Notes under the pieces: generated by a model
Databases searched by the model: none
The model's input: only the letters and a program-made list of their open reading frames with translations
Told to the model about the DNA's origin: nothing
In this document: piece by piece, positions 1 through 6,047 of the stretch
How the letters are laid out: the number at the start of each line of letters is the position of its first letter
Position numbering within the stretch: position 1 is the stretch's first letter
Origin: Archaeoglobaceae archaeon
GTDB taxonomy: Archaea > Halobacteriota > Archaeoglobi > Archaeoglobales > JdFR-42
DNA length: 8,681 bases
Assembly: GCA_015523685.1 (NCBI GenBank)
Contig: WAJW01000195.1
Span: 1 to 8,681 of the forward strand
Direction of reading: 5' to 3'
Made by a program: the position numbers and the translations under genes

Positions 1-3
1 CTT

Positions 4-1347
4 CTATTCCAGTGCCCACTTATTGACGATTTCGTTGTAGTCCACACCCTCTTTCTTCCCTTTCCATACTGCATACACGTAAAGCGCGGTGCCGACAATG
101 AACCACACCACGAAGAGGTTTATCACGCTCGCTATCATCCCTGCGGTGAAGTAGACCATGAACGCCATGGAAAACAGTCCGAAGATCACAACAAGTGGAA
201 CAGGAAGCTTCACCCTTGCCGCATTCCAGAGATCCTTGTTTACGAAGGGCAATGCCACCATGGCCAGACTGTGGAAGAAATACAGTATGAATATTGCCTG
301 GAGAGCTATGTTAAGCATGACCCAGAGTGAATTTGTCAGTATGAGGGCGAGAGCCACCACAGTTGTGATCGTGAGATTGACGTGAGGTGTTCTGAACCTC
401 TCGTTGAGCTTCACCATGAAGTGAGGTGTGACGTAATCCCTGGCAAAGGCGTACAGAATTCTTGATGGAACCAGCAAACTGCTGTTTATCGAACATGTGA
501 AGGCCATCAGACCTCCAATGGCAACTATTCCCGCCGCACCGAATGGCAGATACCTGCTGGCAACATCAGCCATGGCCATCTCTGATTTCGCAAGTTCGGT
601 GTAGGGCATGTTTCCAAAGGCCACGAACGACATGAAGAAGTATATAATGGCACTTGCCAGAACACCGAGTATGAAAATTCTCGGCAGTACCTTCTCCGGT
701 TCCTTTGTCTCCCCTCCGAGCTGTGCTATTGCCTCAAATCCTGCATATGCAAAGAATATCGGTGCCATCGCCTTGAAAACTCCACTCCATCCGAAGGGCA
801 GAAGGGGGTGGTAGTAGTCCAGATTTATCGTGAAGAGTCCGGGAACCACCAGAACGAGAATGGCGATCATCATTATCAGAAACATTATCGTCTCAACCCA
901 GCCGTATATCCTGACTCCCACCAGATTTATTATGTAGAACAGTATCAAAACCCCTGCAGCCGTTGCAACAGTGTTCAGTCCCGGATAGAAGAACTTCAGA
1001 TAATCTGCAAATGATACAGCCAGCACTCCACTTGCCCCTATGTATGCGATCCACTTGAACCACATCATGATGTATCCGATGTACAGATTTTTGAAGGTTC
1101 GGCTAATATGCAGGTACGCACCACCGGGATACTCACCCATCGGGGTGCTCATGAAAATCGCATACGCAAGAGCTGTCGTCAGAATCACCGGAGCGAGAAG
1201 TATGTAGACCAGTGGCACCGCAGGACCCGCAAGCTCGCCCATTTTCCCTGTAACGACGAAGATACCCGCACCGATCAGTGTACCGATAATGGTGGCGTAA
1301 ACCTGTAAAGGCCCGAGATCTCTCCTTAAACTCAACATCTCCGCCAT
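4..1347 (-). CDS. APC-superfamily amino-acid permease
   Basis: This 447-residue integral membrane protein probably imports an amino acid or related amine across the cytoplasmic membrane by secondary transport. About twelve hydrophobic segments cover nearly the whole chain. The GAGIF sequence at residues 26-30 is the unwound-helix substrate motif of transmembrane segment 1 in the APC family. The FFAYAGFEAIAQLGGE stretch at about 198-213, followed by TKEPEKVLPR, is the typical segment 6 and following loop. Length fits the family (430-500). The start has AGAGGAG at 1358-1364, 10 bases upstream; a second Met at residue 4 is a possible alternative. The gene is divergent from an Lrp-type regulator and lies beside an amino-acid-degradation operon, so the imported compound is probably the operon's substrate. 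That link is inference; the sequence alone does not identify the substrate. Confidence 0.9.
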   Translation of the reverse strand: MAEMLSLRRDLGPLQVYATIIGTLIGAGIFVVTGKMGELAGPAVPLVYILLAPVILTTALAYAIFMSTPMGEYPGGAYLHISRTFKNLYIGYIMMWFKWIAYIGASGVLAVSFADYLKFFYPGLNTVATAAGVLILFYIINLVGVRIYGWVETIMFLIMMIAILVLVVPGLFTINLDYYHPLLPFGWSGVFKAMAPIFFAYAGFEAIAQLGGETKEPEKVLPRIFILGVLASAIIYFFMSFVAFGNMPYTELAKSEMAMADVASRYLPFGAAGIVAIGGLMAFTCSINSSLLVPSRILYAFARDYVTPHFMVKLNERFRTPHVNLTITTVVALALILTNSLWVMLNIALQAIFILYFFHSLAMVALPFVNKDLWNAARVKLPVPLVVIFGLFSMAFMVYFTAGMIASVINLFVVWFIVGTALYVYAVWKGKKEGVDYNEIVNKWALE

Positions 1348-1398
1348 TTGTTTTCAACTCCTCTATGTTTTATCATTGCAATTATTTTTTTCAAATAA

Positions 1399-1410
1399 TA
1401 TTTAAATTTT
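1399..1410 (-). promoter_or_regulatory. Archaeal promoter (BRE/TATA) of the permease gene
   Basis: Read on the minus strand, this is AAAATTTAAATA: an A-rich BRE-like stretch joined to a TTTAAATA TATA box (1399-1406). The TATA box lies about 52 bases before the ATG. Initiation about 25 bases downstream would give a leader of roughly 25-30 bases containing the AGAGGAG ribosome site at 1358-1364. The surroundings are very AT-rich, so other TATA-like words exist. This one has the best spacing. Confidence 0.55.
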
Positions 1411-1439
1411 ACTACTTACATTATAGTTACATTCATTGA

Positions 1440-1494
1440 TTGTTATCATAGCAAGAAAATCAGTTTTATTTTGATATTATGTAACAGATAACAA
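1440..1494. promoter_or_regulatory. Inverted repeat TTGTTATC ... GATAACAA, candidate regulator site
   Basis: TTGTTATC (1440-1447) and its exact reverse complement GATAACAA (1487-1494) flank a 39-base AT-rich spacer. A second imperfect pair, GTTAC (1426-1430) and GTAAC (1481-1485), lies partly inside. The site sits between the permease promoter and the Lrp-type regulator promoter, where a feast/famine regulator would be expected to bind. Arms about 47 bases apart (roughly 4-5 helical turns) could be bridged by an oligomeric Lrp protein. Binding is inferred. AT-rich DNA produces such repeats by chance fairly often. Confidence 0.35.
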
Positions 1495-1500
1495 GGTTCG

Positions 1501-1544
1501 GGTTAAACAGGAAGAAATGAGGCTGATCAGCCCATCCTGCAACC
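1501..1544. other. Nested inverted repeat / potential stem-loop
   Basis: Three complementary arm pairs are nested in 44 bases. GGTT (1501-1504) pairs with AACC (1541-1544), CAGGA (1508-1512) pairs with TCCTG (1535-1539), and at the core is the 12-base perfect palindrome GGCTGATCAGCC (1521-1532). The block is clearly more GC-rich than the AT-rich DNA around it. It lies upstream of both predicted divergent TATA boxes, so it should not be in either leader. It could be a protein-binding site, a relic, or a small RNA. The asymmetric bulges (8 bases left, 2 right) make a simple terminator unlikely. Confidence 0.35.
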
Positions 1545-1565
1545 ATCGTTCAGATAATCACAACA

Positions 1566-1579
1566 CCATAAATATATGG
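1566..1579 (+). promoter_or_regulatory. TATA box with flanking dyad, promoter of the Lrp-type regulator
   Basis: CCATAAATATATGG contains a TATA box (ATAAATATAT, 1568-1577) about 40-50 bases before the start codon. Initiation about 25 bases downstream would fall near 1598-1602, just before the ribosome site. The TATA box is framed by CCATA (1566-1570) and TATGG (1575-1579), an inverted repeat with a 4-base spacer. A regulator bound here would block TBP, which would fit the negative autoregulation common in Lrp-family genes. Autoregulation is inference. Confidence 0.5.
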
Positions 1580-1604
1580 ATTAACATTTTTATAGGAATA
1601 GCAT

Positions 1605-1610
1605 GGAGGA
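1605..1610 (+). promoter_or_regulatory. Ribosome binding site GGAGGA of the Lrp-type regulator
   Basis: GGAGGA ends 6 bases before the ATG at 1617, which is ideal spacing. The in-frame ATG at 1623 would be 12 bases away, so the first ATG is preferred. An ATG at 1603 overlaps the site but is out of frame with the gene. Confidence 0.7.
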
Positions 1611-1616
1611 AAATTC

Positions 1617-2066
1617 ATGCAGATGGATAAAACAGATCTGGCCATACTTAAAGAATTGAGGGATAATGGAAGGATATCCTATAGAGATCTGTCGAGAAAA
1701 GTGGGCATTCCGGAATCAACAATAAGATTCAGAGTTGACAAACTTGTAAAAAACGGTATCATAAAGCAGTTCACCGTCCTCGTGGATGAATCAGCACTTG
1801 GTTATACCATCTCAGCCCTCATAGAGATCAGATACGACAGTGCAGTTGATAGAGAAGAGCTGGAATCCGAACTGAGATCGCTGAAAAACGTGGTGATGGC
1901 CTACTCGATTACCGGAGACTACGATTATGTCGCCCTCGTGAAGTGTGAGGGAATCGATGAACTCAATGAGATTATTGTGAGAATACACGAAATAAAGGGA
2001 GTTATCAGGTGCAGAACACATGTGGTTCTCTCCAAAGTGAAGGAGGAGTGCATTACACCGGTATAA
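1617..2066 (+). CDS. Lrp/AsnC-family transcriptional regulator
   Basis: This is a 149-residue DNA-binding regulator of the feast/famine type, the usual size for the family. Residues 4-52 form the winged helix-turn-helix: MDKTDLAILKEL opens helix 1, and YRDLSRKVGIPESTIRFRV (22-40) is the helix-turn-helix proper. Residues 67-140 are the ligand-sensing RAM domain, with the hallmark GDYDYVALVK at 100-109 between strands. Family members form dimers and octamers and bind an amino acid at the dimer interfaces. The gene is divergent from an amino-acid permease and lies 97 bases upstream of an amino-acid-degradation operon, so it probably controls both in response to the imported compound or a product. 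Whether it activates or represses cannot be read from the sequence. Confidence 0.93.
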   Translation: MQMDKTDLAILKELRDNGRISYRDLSRKVGIPESTIRFRVDKLVKNGIIKQFTVLVDESALGYTISALIEIRYDSAVDREELESELRSLKNVVMAYSITGDYDYVALVKCEGIDELNEIIVRIHEIKGVIRCRTHVVLSKVKEECITPV

Positions 2067-2109
2067 CAACCACAATCTACATACATTGTTTCAGAAATAA
2101 TAATAATCC

Positions 2110-2148
2110 TGTTTATTGCTAAATAACTAAACAAAAAACATTTATACT
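2110..2148 (+). promoter_or_regulatory. Operon promoter: TATA box and upstream inverted repeat
   Basis: TTTATACT (2141-2148), preceded by the A-rich stretch ACAAAAAACA, is the best TATA box. Its centre is about 20-25 bases before the ATGs at 2164 and 2170, so transcription would start at or next to the start codon, giving a leaderless mRNA. No Shine-Dalgarno site is present. Just upstream, TGTTTA (2110-2115) and TAAACA (2128-2133) form an inverted repeat with a 12-base spacer. Its half-sites resemble the TGTTATC/GATAACA arms at 1441-1493. A direct repeat CAGAAATA (2092-2099 and 2153-2160) also brackets the region. An alternative TATA at TAAATAACT (2120-2128) would allow a short leader. Confidence 0.5.
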
Positions 2149-2163
2149 AAAACAGAAATATTA

Positions 2164-3303
2164 ATGGTCATGGACTGGAGTGCATGGCGTGATGAATTCC
2201 CGATACTGAGTCACAAAACCTACCTGAATTCCTGTTCTCTTGGCCCCATCTCCATCAGAGTGAGGGATGCCCTCAGGGAATACATGGAAACATGGGAAAT
2301 GCACAGCATTCCATGGGACGAAACATCCTGGGACATATGGCTCCAAAAGGTGGATGAGGCGAGGAATAGCTTTGCCAGGCTTATAAATGCCCGTTCCGAT
2401 GAGATTGCTGTTACTTTTTCCGCATCCACGGCCATAAGCAGTATTGCAGGTGCCCTGAACTATAACGGGAAGAACGAGGTTGTTGTCACGGAACTTGATT
2501 TCCCCACTAACTATTACGTATGGAAATCTCATGAAAAGATGGGAGCAAGAGTGAAAATGATAAGATCGGAAGATGGCATCTCCATACCGCTGGAAGAATA
2601 TGAAAAAAACGTAACGGAGAATACCAGGATTGTATCCACCTCACATGTTTTCAGCTTCAGCGGATACATGCAGGATCTGAAAGCAATTTCAGAAATATGT
2701 AAAAAAAACGATACAATCTTTCTTGTTGATGCCTACCAATCTGCCGGAACAATTCCCATTGACGTGAAGAAGCTGGACGTGGATATTCTCATATCCGGGA
2801 CAGTCAAGTGGCTTCTGGGAGGCTCGGGGATAGCTTTCATGTATGTGAGGAAAGACATGATCGAAAACCTTGAACCCGCATGCACCGGATGGCTCGCCTC
2901 AGAAAATCCCTTTGAGTTCTCCCCCGATAGATTCGTATATGCCCCTGATGCCAGACGGTTTCAGCAGGGGAGTCCCTCAGTTCCATGTGCCTATTCCGCA
3001 AAGGCTGGCATAGATATAATCCTCGAAGCTGATCCGGGAAAAATAAGGAAGAGGACCACTGAATTAACCCAGAAAGTTATCGACATGGCCAGAGAGAGAC
3101 ATATGGGCACGAGAACTCCAGAAAATCCGGATGAAAGGGGTTCCATAGTCATCCTCACACTAGAAAATTCAAGAGATATCTACAACAGACTCATAGCAGA
3201 GGGAGTTGTGACGTCCTACAGGAGAGGGATAAGGGTTTCACCTCATTTCTTCAACAATGAATCGGATATTGAAAGACTGTTCAGCGTAATGACCGGCGGA
3301 TAA
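2164..3303 (+). CDS. Aminotransferase class V-fold PLP enzyme
   Basis: This 379-residue fold-type I PLP enzyme is the first gene of the operon. The Schiff-base lysine is most likely K215 in SGTVKWLLGG. D189 in VDAYQSAG contacts the pyridine nitrogen, Q192 lies in the same loop, and H161 in TSHVFSFSG is the likely ring-stacking residue. The N-terminal YLNSCSLGP (20-28) resembles the isopenicillin-N-epimerase and kynureninase branches. The C-terminal loop before RGIRVSPHFFN has no cysteine, so the NifS/SufS persulfide residue is absent and cysteine desulfurase activity is unlikely. Candidate reactions are transamination with pyruvate or C-C cleavage releasing alanine; both would suit the alanine dehydrogenase two genes downstream. 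The start is ATG 2164 or ATG 2170, probably leaderless. The substrate is unknown. Confidence 0.85.
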   Translation: MVMDWSAWRDEFPILSHKTYLNSCSLGPISIRVRDALREYMETWEMHSIPWDETSWDIWLQKVDEARNSFARLINARSDEIAVTFSASTAISSIAGALNYNGKNEVVVTELDFPTNYYVWKSHEKMGARVKMIRSEDGISIPLEEYEKNVTENTRIVSTSHVFSFSGYMQDLKAISEICKKNDTIFLVDAYQSAGTIPIDVKKLDVDILISGTVKWLLGGSGIAFMYVRKDMIENLEPACTGWLASENPFEFSPDRFVYAPDARRFQQGSPSVPCAYSAKAGIDIILEADPGKIRKRTTELTQKVIDMARERHMGTRTPENPDERGSIVILTLENSRDIYNRLIAEGVVTSYRRGIRVSPHFFNNESDIERLFSVMTGG

Positions 3304-3305
3304 AA

Positions 3306-4523
3306 ATGGGTGGAAGATACAGACTTGAATGCATAAACTGCGGAAAGATCAGGGAGAATTCCTCTATAAGATGTGACTGCGGAGGGATTCTTACACCGGT
3401 GTACAGTATGGATTCTGCAGGAGAGACCATCCCCGATGTGCTCCAGCAGTCACATTTGGGAACCGGAAGATTCTCATCTGTCCTGCCTCTCGATCCGGGG
3501 CGGGTGTCTATGGGAGAGGGAGATACACCCCTTCTGAAATCCCGCATCGGAAAGTCCATGGGGTTGAAAAACCTCTACTTCAAAAACGAGACCCTGAACC
3601 CCACTGGTTCCTTTAAAGACAGAATCCTTGCAATTCTGGTCGCACTGGCAATAAAAGAAGGCTACAGATCTGTGCTTCTCGCCTCCACAGGAAATGCTGG
3701 AATATCTCTATCGGCCTATGCATCAAGGTGCGGTATTACTCCCTTCATTCTTGTTGACGAAGGTATTCCCGTGGAAAAGCTGGGACTCATGTCAGATCTC
3801 AATGCCCGGATAACCGGGGTGAGAGATCTCTTCAGGGGAACACATCAGGAACTCATAGCTCTCCTTGACACCGTATCAAAAGAATTAAATGCATACAATG
3901 CTTTCTGCTGGGCCCTTGCAAATCCCTTTTCGACAGAAGGAGTCAAGATCATCTCATATGAACTCACATATCAGATGAAAGAGCCTCCAGACCTGATTGT
4001 GACTCCAGTGGGTGGGGGAGACAACCTTTTCGGAATCTGGAAAGGCTATACCGAGCTTTACCGGATGGGAATGATCGATAAGATACCGGAGATGATAGGA
4101 GTCCAGTCTGAAAGGGCATGTCCTCTGGTAAAATCATGGGAAATGAGAGCGGATCATGTTTTACCTGTGAAAAATCCGGATTCGATTGCATCGGGTATCA
4201 ATGTTGCATTTACAGGAGACCATGCTCTCAGGGCCTTAAGAGAGAGTGGTGGGAGGGCGATTGCGGTCACGGATCGATCAATCGTTGAAGGGAAAAAGAG
4301 ACTGGCGAGGGAGGGCATCATGGTGGAAACAACATCCGGATGTGTTATTCCTGCAGTTGAAAAACTTCAATCAGAAGGCTATATCGATCATTCTGACACC
4401 GTTGTTTGCATTCTCACAGGGAGTGGTCTGAAAGAAACATACACCGGAGAGATGAGAATTCCTGCTGTGAATAAAACTCCTGAAAAGATCGTATCTGCAA
4501 TACGTTCGGGAAAAAAGAGGTGA
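3306..4523 (+). CDS. Threonine synthase-like PLP enzyme with zinc ribbon
   Basis: This 405-residue fold-type II PLP enzyme has an N-terminal zinc ribbon, C9-x2-C12 and C23-x-C25, as in archaeal threonine synthases. GEGDTPLL (70-77) and NPTGSFKDR (98-106) follow, with the PLP lysine at K104. STGNAG (127-132) contacts the substrate carboxylate, GGGDN (236-240) is the phosphate-binding glycine loop, and LTGSGLKE (370-377) is the threonine-synthase C-terminal motif. It begins 2 bases after the preceding gene. The operon has no homoserine kinase or homoserine dehydrogenase, so biosynthetic threonine synthase is not the obvious role. A catabolic paralogue doing beta- or gamma-elimination or replacement (dehydratase, or an analogue of cysteate synthase) is plausible. 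The family is clear; the specificity is not. Confidence 0.82.
   Translation: MGGRYRLECINCGKIRENSSIRCDCGGILTPVYSMDSAGETIPDVLQQSHLGTGRFSSVLPLDPGRVSMGEGDTPLLKSRIGKSMGLKNLYFKNETLNPTGSFKDRILAILVALAIKEGYRSVLLASTGNAGISLSAYASRCGITPFILVDEGIPVEKLGLMSDLNARITGVRDLFRGTHQELIALLDTVSKELNAYNAFCWALANPFSTEGVKIISYELTYQMKEPPDLIVTPVGGGDNLFGIWKGYTELYRMGMIDKIPEMIGVQSERACPLVKSWEMRADHVLPVKNPDSIASGINVAFTGDHALRALRESGGRAIAVTDRSIVEGKKRLAREGIMVETTSGCVIPAVEKLQSEGYIDHSDTVVCILTGSGLKETYTGEMRIPAVNKTPEKIVSAIRSGKKR
4516..4523 (+). promoter_or_regulatory. Ribosome binding site AGAGGTGA deciding the alanine dehydrogenase start
   Basis: AGAGGTGA overlaps the stop codon (4521-4523) of the threonine-synthase-like gene and ends 5 bases before the GTG at 4529. 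The alternative GTG at 4520 lies inside this site and has no Shine-Dalgarno sequence of its own. This favours the 4529 start. A nearly identical AGGTGATTGA context precedes the ferredoxin gene. Confidence 0.6.
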
Positions 4524-4528
4524 TTGAT

Positions 4529-5509
4529 GTGGAAACACTGGTAATGACAGAGGATGAGGTTAAAAAAGCCATCCAGGATATAGGAATTGAGTCAATTTTT
4601 GATTCCGTTGAGAGGGCGTTTGGGTCTCTTGCAGAAGGTGACGCTGAAATGCCACCAAAGTCCTATGTTTCTGCAGACAGCGGGGATTTCAGAGCAATGC
4701 CAGGACGAATAGGTCAGGACGTGGGAGTGAAGTGGGTCAATTCCCATCCGGAGAATCCTGAAAAATACGGGCTCCCCTCGGTTATGGGGTTGATAATTTA
4801 TTCGGATATCAGAACCGGTTATCCTCTTGCAATAATGGATGGAACGCTTATAACCCAGTACAGAACGGGAGCGGCAGGAGGTATTGCATCAAAATACCTT
4901 GCAAATCCCGGATCAGAAAGCCTCGGCATGGTGGGATGTGGTACCCAGGCCATAACCCAGTTTCTCTTCATCAATCACGTTATGAAACTCAGGAGGGTAA
5001 AGCTTTACGATATCAGGAGAGAGAATGCTCTGAGGCTCAGATCCATAGTTCTGGCGGAGAATCCTGAATGTAAAGTTGAGATAACAGATGTGAAAGAGGC
5101 ATGTTCTGCAGATATTGTTGTAACCACAACTCCATCCAGATCACCGGTTGTGAGGAATGAGTGGATAAAAGCGGGAACCCATATCAACGCGATAGGGGCG
5201 GATGCGGAGGGTAAGCAGGAACTCGATCCTGAAATACTGAAGAGGGCCAGAATTGTGGTTGATGAAATCACCCAGGCTTCGCACTCGGGAGAGATAAATG
5301 TCCCCCTGAAAAGGGGATTGATATCCGAAGAAGACATATACGGGGAACTCGGGGAGATAATCACAGGCAGGAAAAGAGGAAGGGAGAGTGAGGATGAGAT
5401 CACAGTTTTTGACTCAACCGGTCTGGCGATTCAGGATATAGCAGTTGCGGGGGAGATATACAGATTTGCCATAAATAATAATCTTGGCAGAATGATAAAA
5501 TTTGTATAA
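4529..5509 (+). CDS. Alanine dehydrogenase, ornithine cyclodeaminase/mu-crystallin family
   Basis: This protein (326 residues from the GTG at 4529) probably catalyses NAD-dependent interconversion of L-alanine and pyruvate plus ammonia. Markers are MPPK (41-44), FRAMPG (54-59), VKWVNSHP (67-74, with K68 as the likely catalytic lysine), RTGAAGGIASKYLA (112-125), the Rossmann loop GMVGCGTQA (133-141), TTTPSR, D225 in AIGADAEG, and FDSTGLAIQDIAVA near the end. The pattern follows, as I recall it, the characterised archaeal alanine dehydrogenase of A. fulgidus (AF1665) almost residue for residue, including an N-terminus aligning with ETLVMTEDEV. That alignment and the Shine-Dalgarno site support 4529; GTG 4520 would add three residues and overlap the upstream gene. 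Activity on ornithine or an SbnB-like substrate cannot be excluded. It may recycle alanine made by the class V enzyme. Confidence 0.85.
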   Translation: METLVMTEDEVKKAIQDIGIESIFDSVERAFGSLAEGDAEMPPKSYVSADSGDFRAMPGRIGQDVGVKWVNSHPENPEKYGLPSVMGLIIYSDIRTGYPLAIMDGTLITQYRTGAAGGIASKYLANPGSESLGMVGCGTQAITQFLFINHVMKLRRVKLYDIRRENALRLRSIVLAENPECKVEITDVKEACSADIVVTTTPSRSPVVRNEWIKAGTHINAIGADAEGKQELDPEILKRARIVVDEITQASHSGEINVPLKRGLISEEDIYGELGEIITGRKRGRESEDEITVFDSTGLAIQDIAVAGEIYRFAINNNLGRMIKFV

Positions 5510-5543
5510 ATGAAAATGATTCTTTCTGACAGAAGGTGATTGA

Positions 5544-6047
5544 ATGAGGAAGAGACTTCATGCTGATGCTTCCCTGTGCTGTGGATGCAGGTACTGTGAG
5601 CTTGCATGTTCTTACGCTCATCATGGGAAATACAACCCAAAACTTTCAAGGATCAGGATAGTTAAGGAGGACGAGATTGGGGTGGATGTTCCTCTGGCAT
5701 GCAGACAGTGTAGCACATGCATACCGGCGGAAAAATGTCCTGTTGACGCCATGAGTCGTGATTCAAACGGTGCGGTGATAATACTGGAGGAGAAATGCAT
5801 AGGCTGTGGAGAGTGTATATCAAACTGTCCCTTTGGATCAATTTCATGGAGCCCTCTTGTCGATGAGCCCGTTCTGTGTGATCTGTGCAATGGAGATCCG
5901 GCATGTGTTAAGAAATGCCCCACCCATGCCCTCTCCTACGAGGATCCCGATCAGTTTGCCAGAAAGAGACAGATTAAACAGGCCGAAAGCATATATGAGA
6001 ACATCCTATCTGAATGGGGGATTGACGAGACTGAGGAGGGACTCTGA
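5544..6047 (+). CDS. Four-cluster [4Fe-4S] ferredoxin subunit of the aldehyde oxidoreductase
   Basis: This 167-residue electron-transfer protein has four cysteine groups in the HycB/DmsB-type arrangement: C12-C15-C18-C22, C53-C56-C59-C65, C85-C88-C91-C95 and C112-C115-C121-C125. That is enough for four [4Fe-4S] clusters, with the last cysteine of some groups pairing crosswise. There is no twin-arginine or Sec signal, so it should be cytoplasmic. The stop TGA shares its last base with the ATG of the oxidoreductase gene (TGATG), indicating translational coupling and a probable tight complex. Size and order resemble the AorA-AorB pair of Aromatoleum and the small subunit of Pyrococcus WOR5. The ribosome site AAGGTGA (5533-5539) is 4 bases before the ATG. 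The 34-base gap upstream contains a small dyad (5522-5536) touching this site. Confidence 0.88.
   Translation: MRKRLHADASLCCGCRYCELACSYAHHGKYNPKLSRIRIVKEDEIGVDVPLACRQCSTCIPAEKCPVDAMSRDSNGAVIILEEKCIGCGECISNCPFGSISWSPLVDEPVLCDLCNGDPACVKKCPTHALSYEDPDQFARKRQIKQAESIYENILSEWGIDETEEGL

Noticed and set aside
1348..1616. tRNA, riboswitch or CRISPR element in the divergent intergenic region
   Set aside because: No cloverleaf, no spaced repeat series and no known riboswitch core could be found. Only promoters and inverted repeats are supported.
2092..2160. Direct repeat CAGAAATA (2092-2099, 2153-2160) as a regulatory pair
   Set aside because: Eight AT-rich bases in a very AT-rich region, and the second copy lies at the expected transcription start. 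Chance cannot be separated from function.
2164..3303. Cysteine desulfurase (NifS/SufS) supplying sulfur to the MoaD-like protein
   Set aside because: The active-site loop cysteine is absent in the C-terminal domain, and the N-terminal and lysine regions resemble kynureninase-like or epimerase-like class V enzymes more.
4527..4544. Short ATG reading frame (5 codons then TAA) before alanine dehydrogenase
   Set aside because: Too short to be a gene. Mentioned only as possible interference with the nearby GTG start.
5005..5403. Minus-strand open frame inside the alanine dehydrogenase gene
   Set aside because: Ser/Leu-rich shadow of a well-conserved coding gene, with no start context.
4529..5509. 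Ornithine cyclodeaminase as the functional call
   Set aside because: The sequence follows the archaeal alanine dehydrogenase pattern (KWVNSHP, AIGAD, FDSTGLAIQD) very closely. Ornithine cyclodeaminase is kept only as the family name.
5522..5536. Small dyad (TTCTG-A-CAGAA core) between alanine dehydrogenase and ferredoxin genes as a terminator
   Set aside because: The one-base loop cannot form a normal hairpin, no T-run follows on the coding strand, and the dyad runs into the ferredoxin ribosome site. An internal terminator is not supported.
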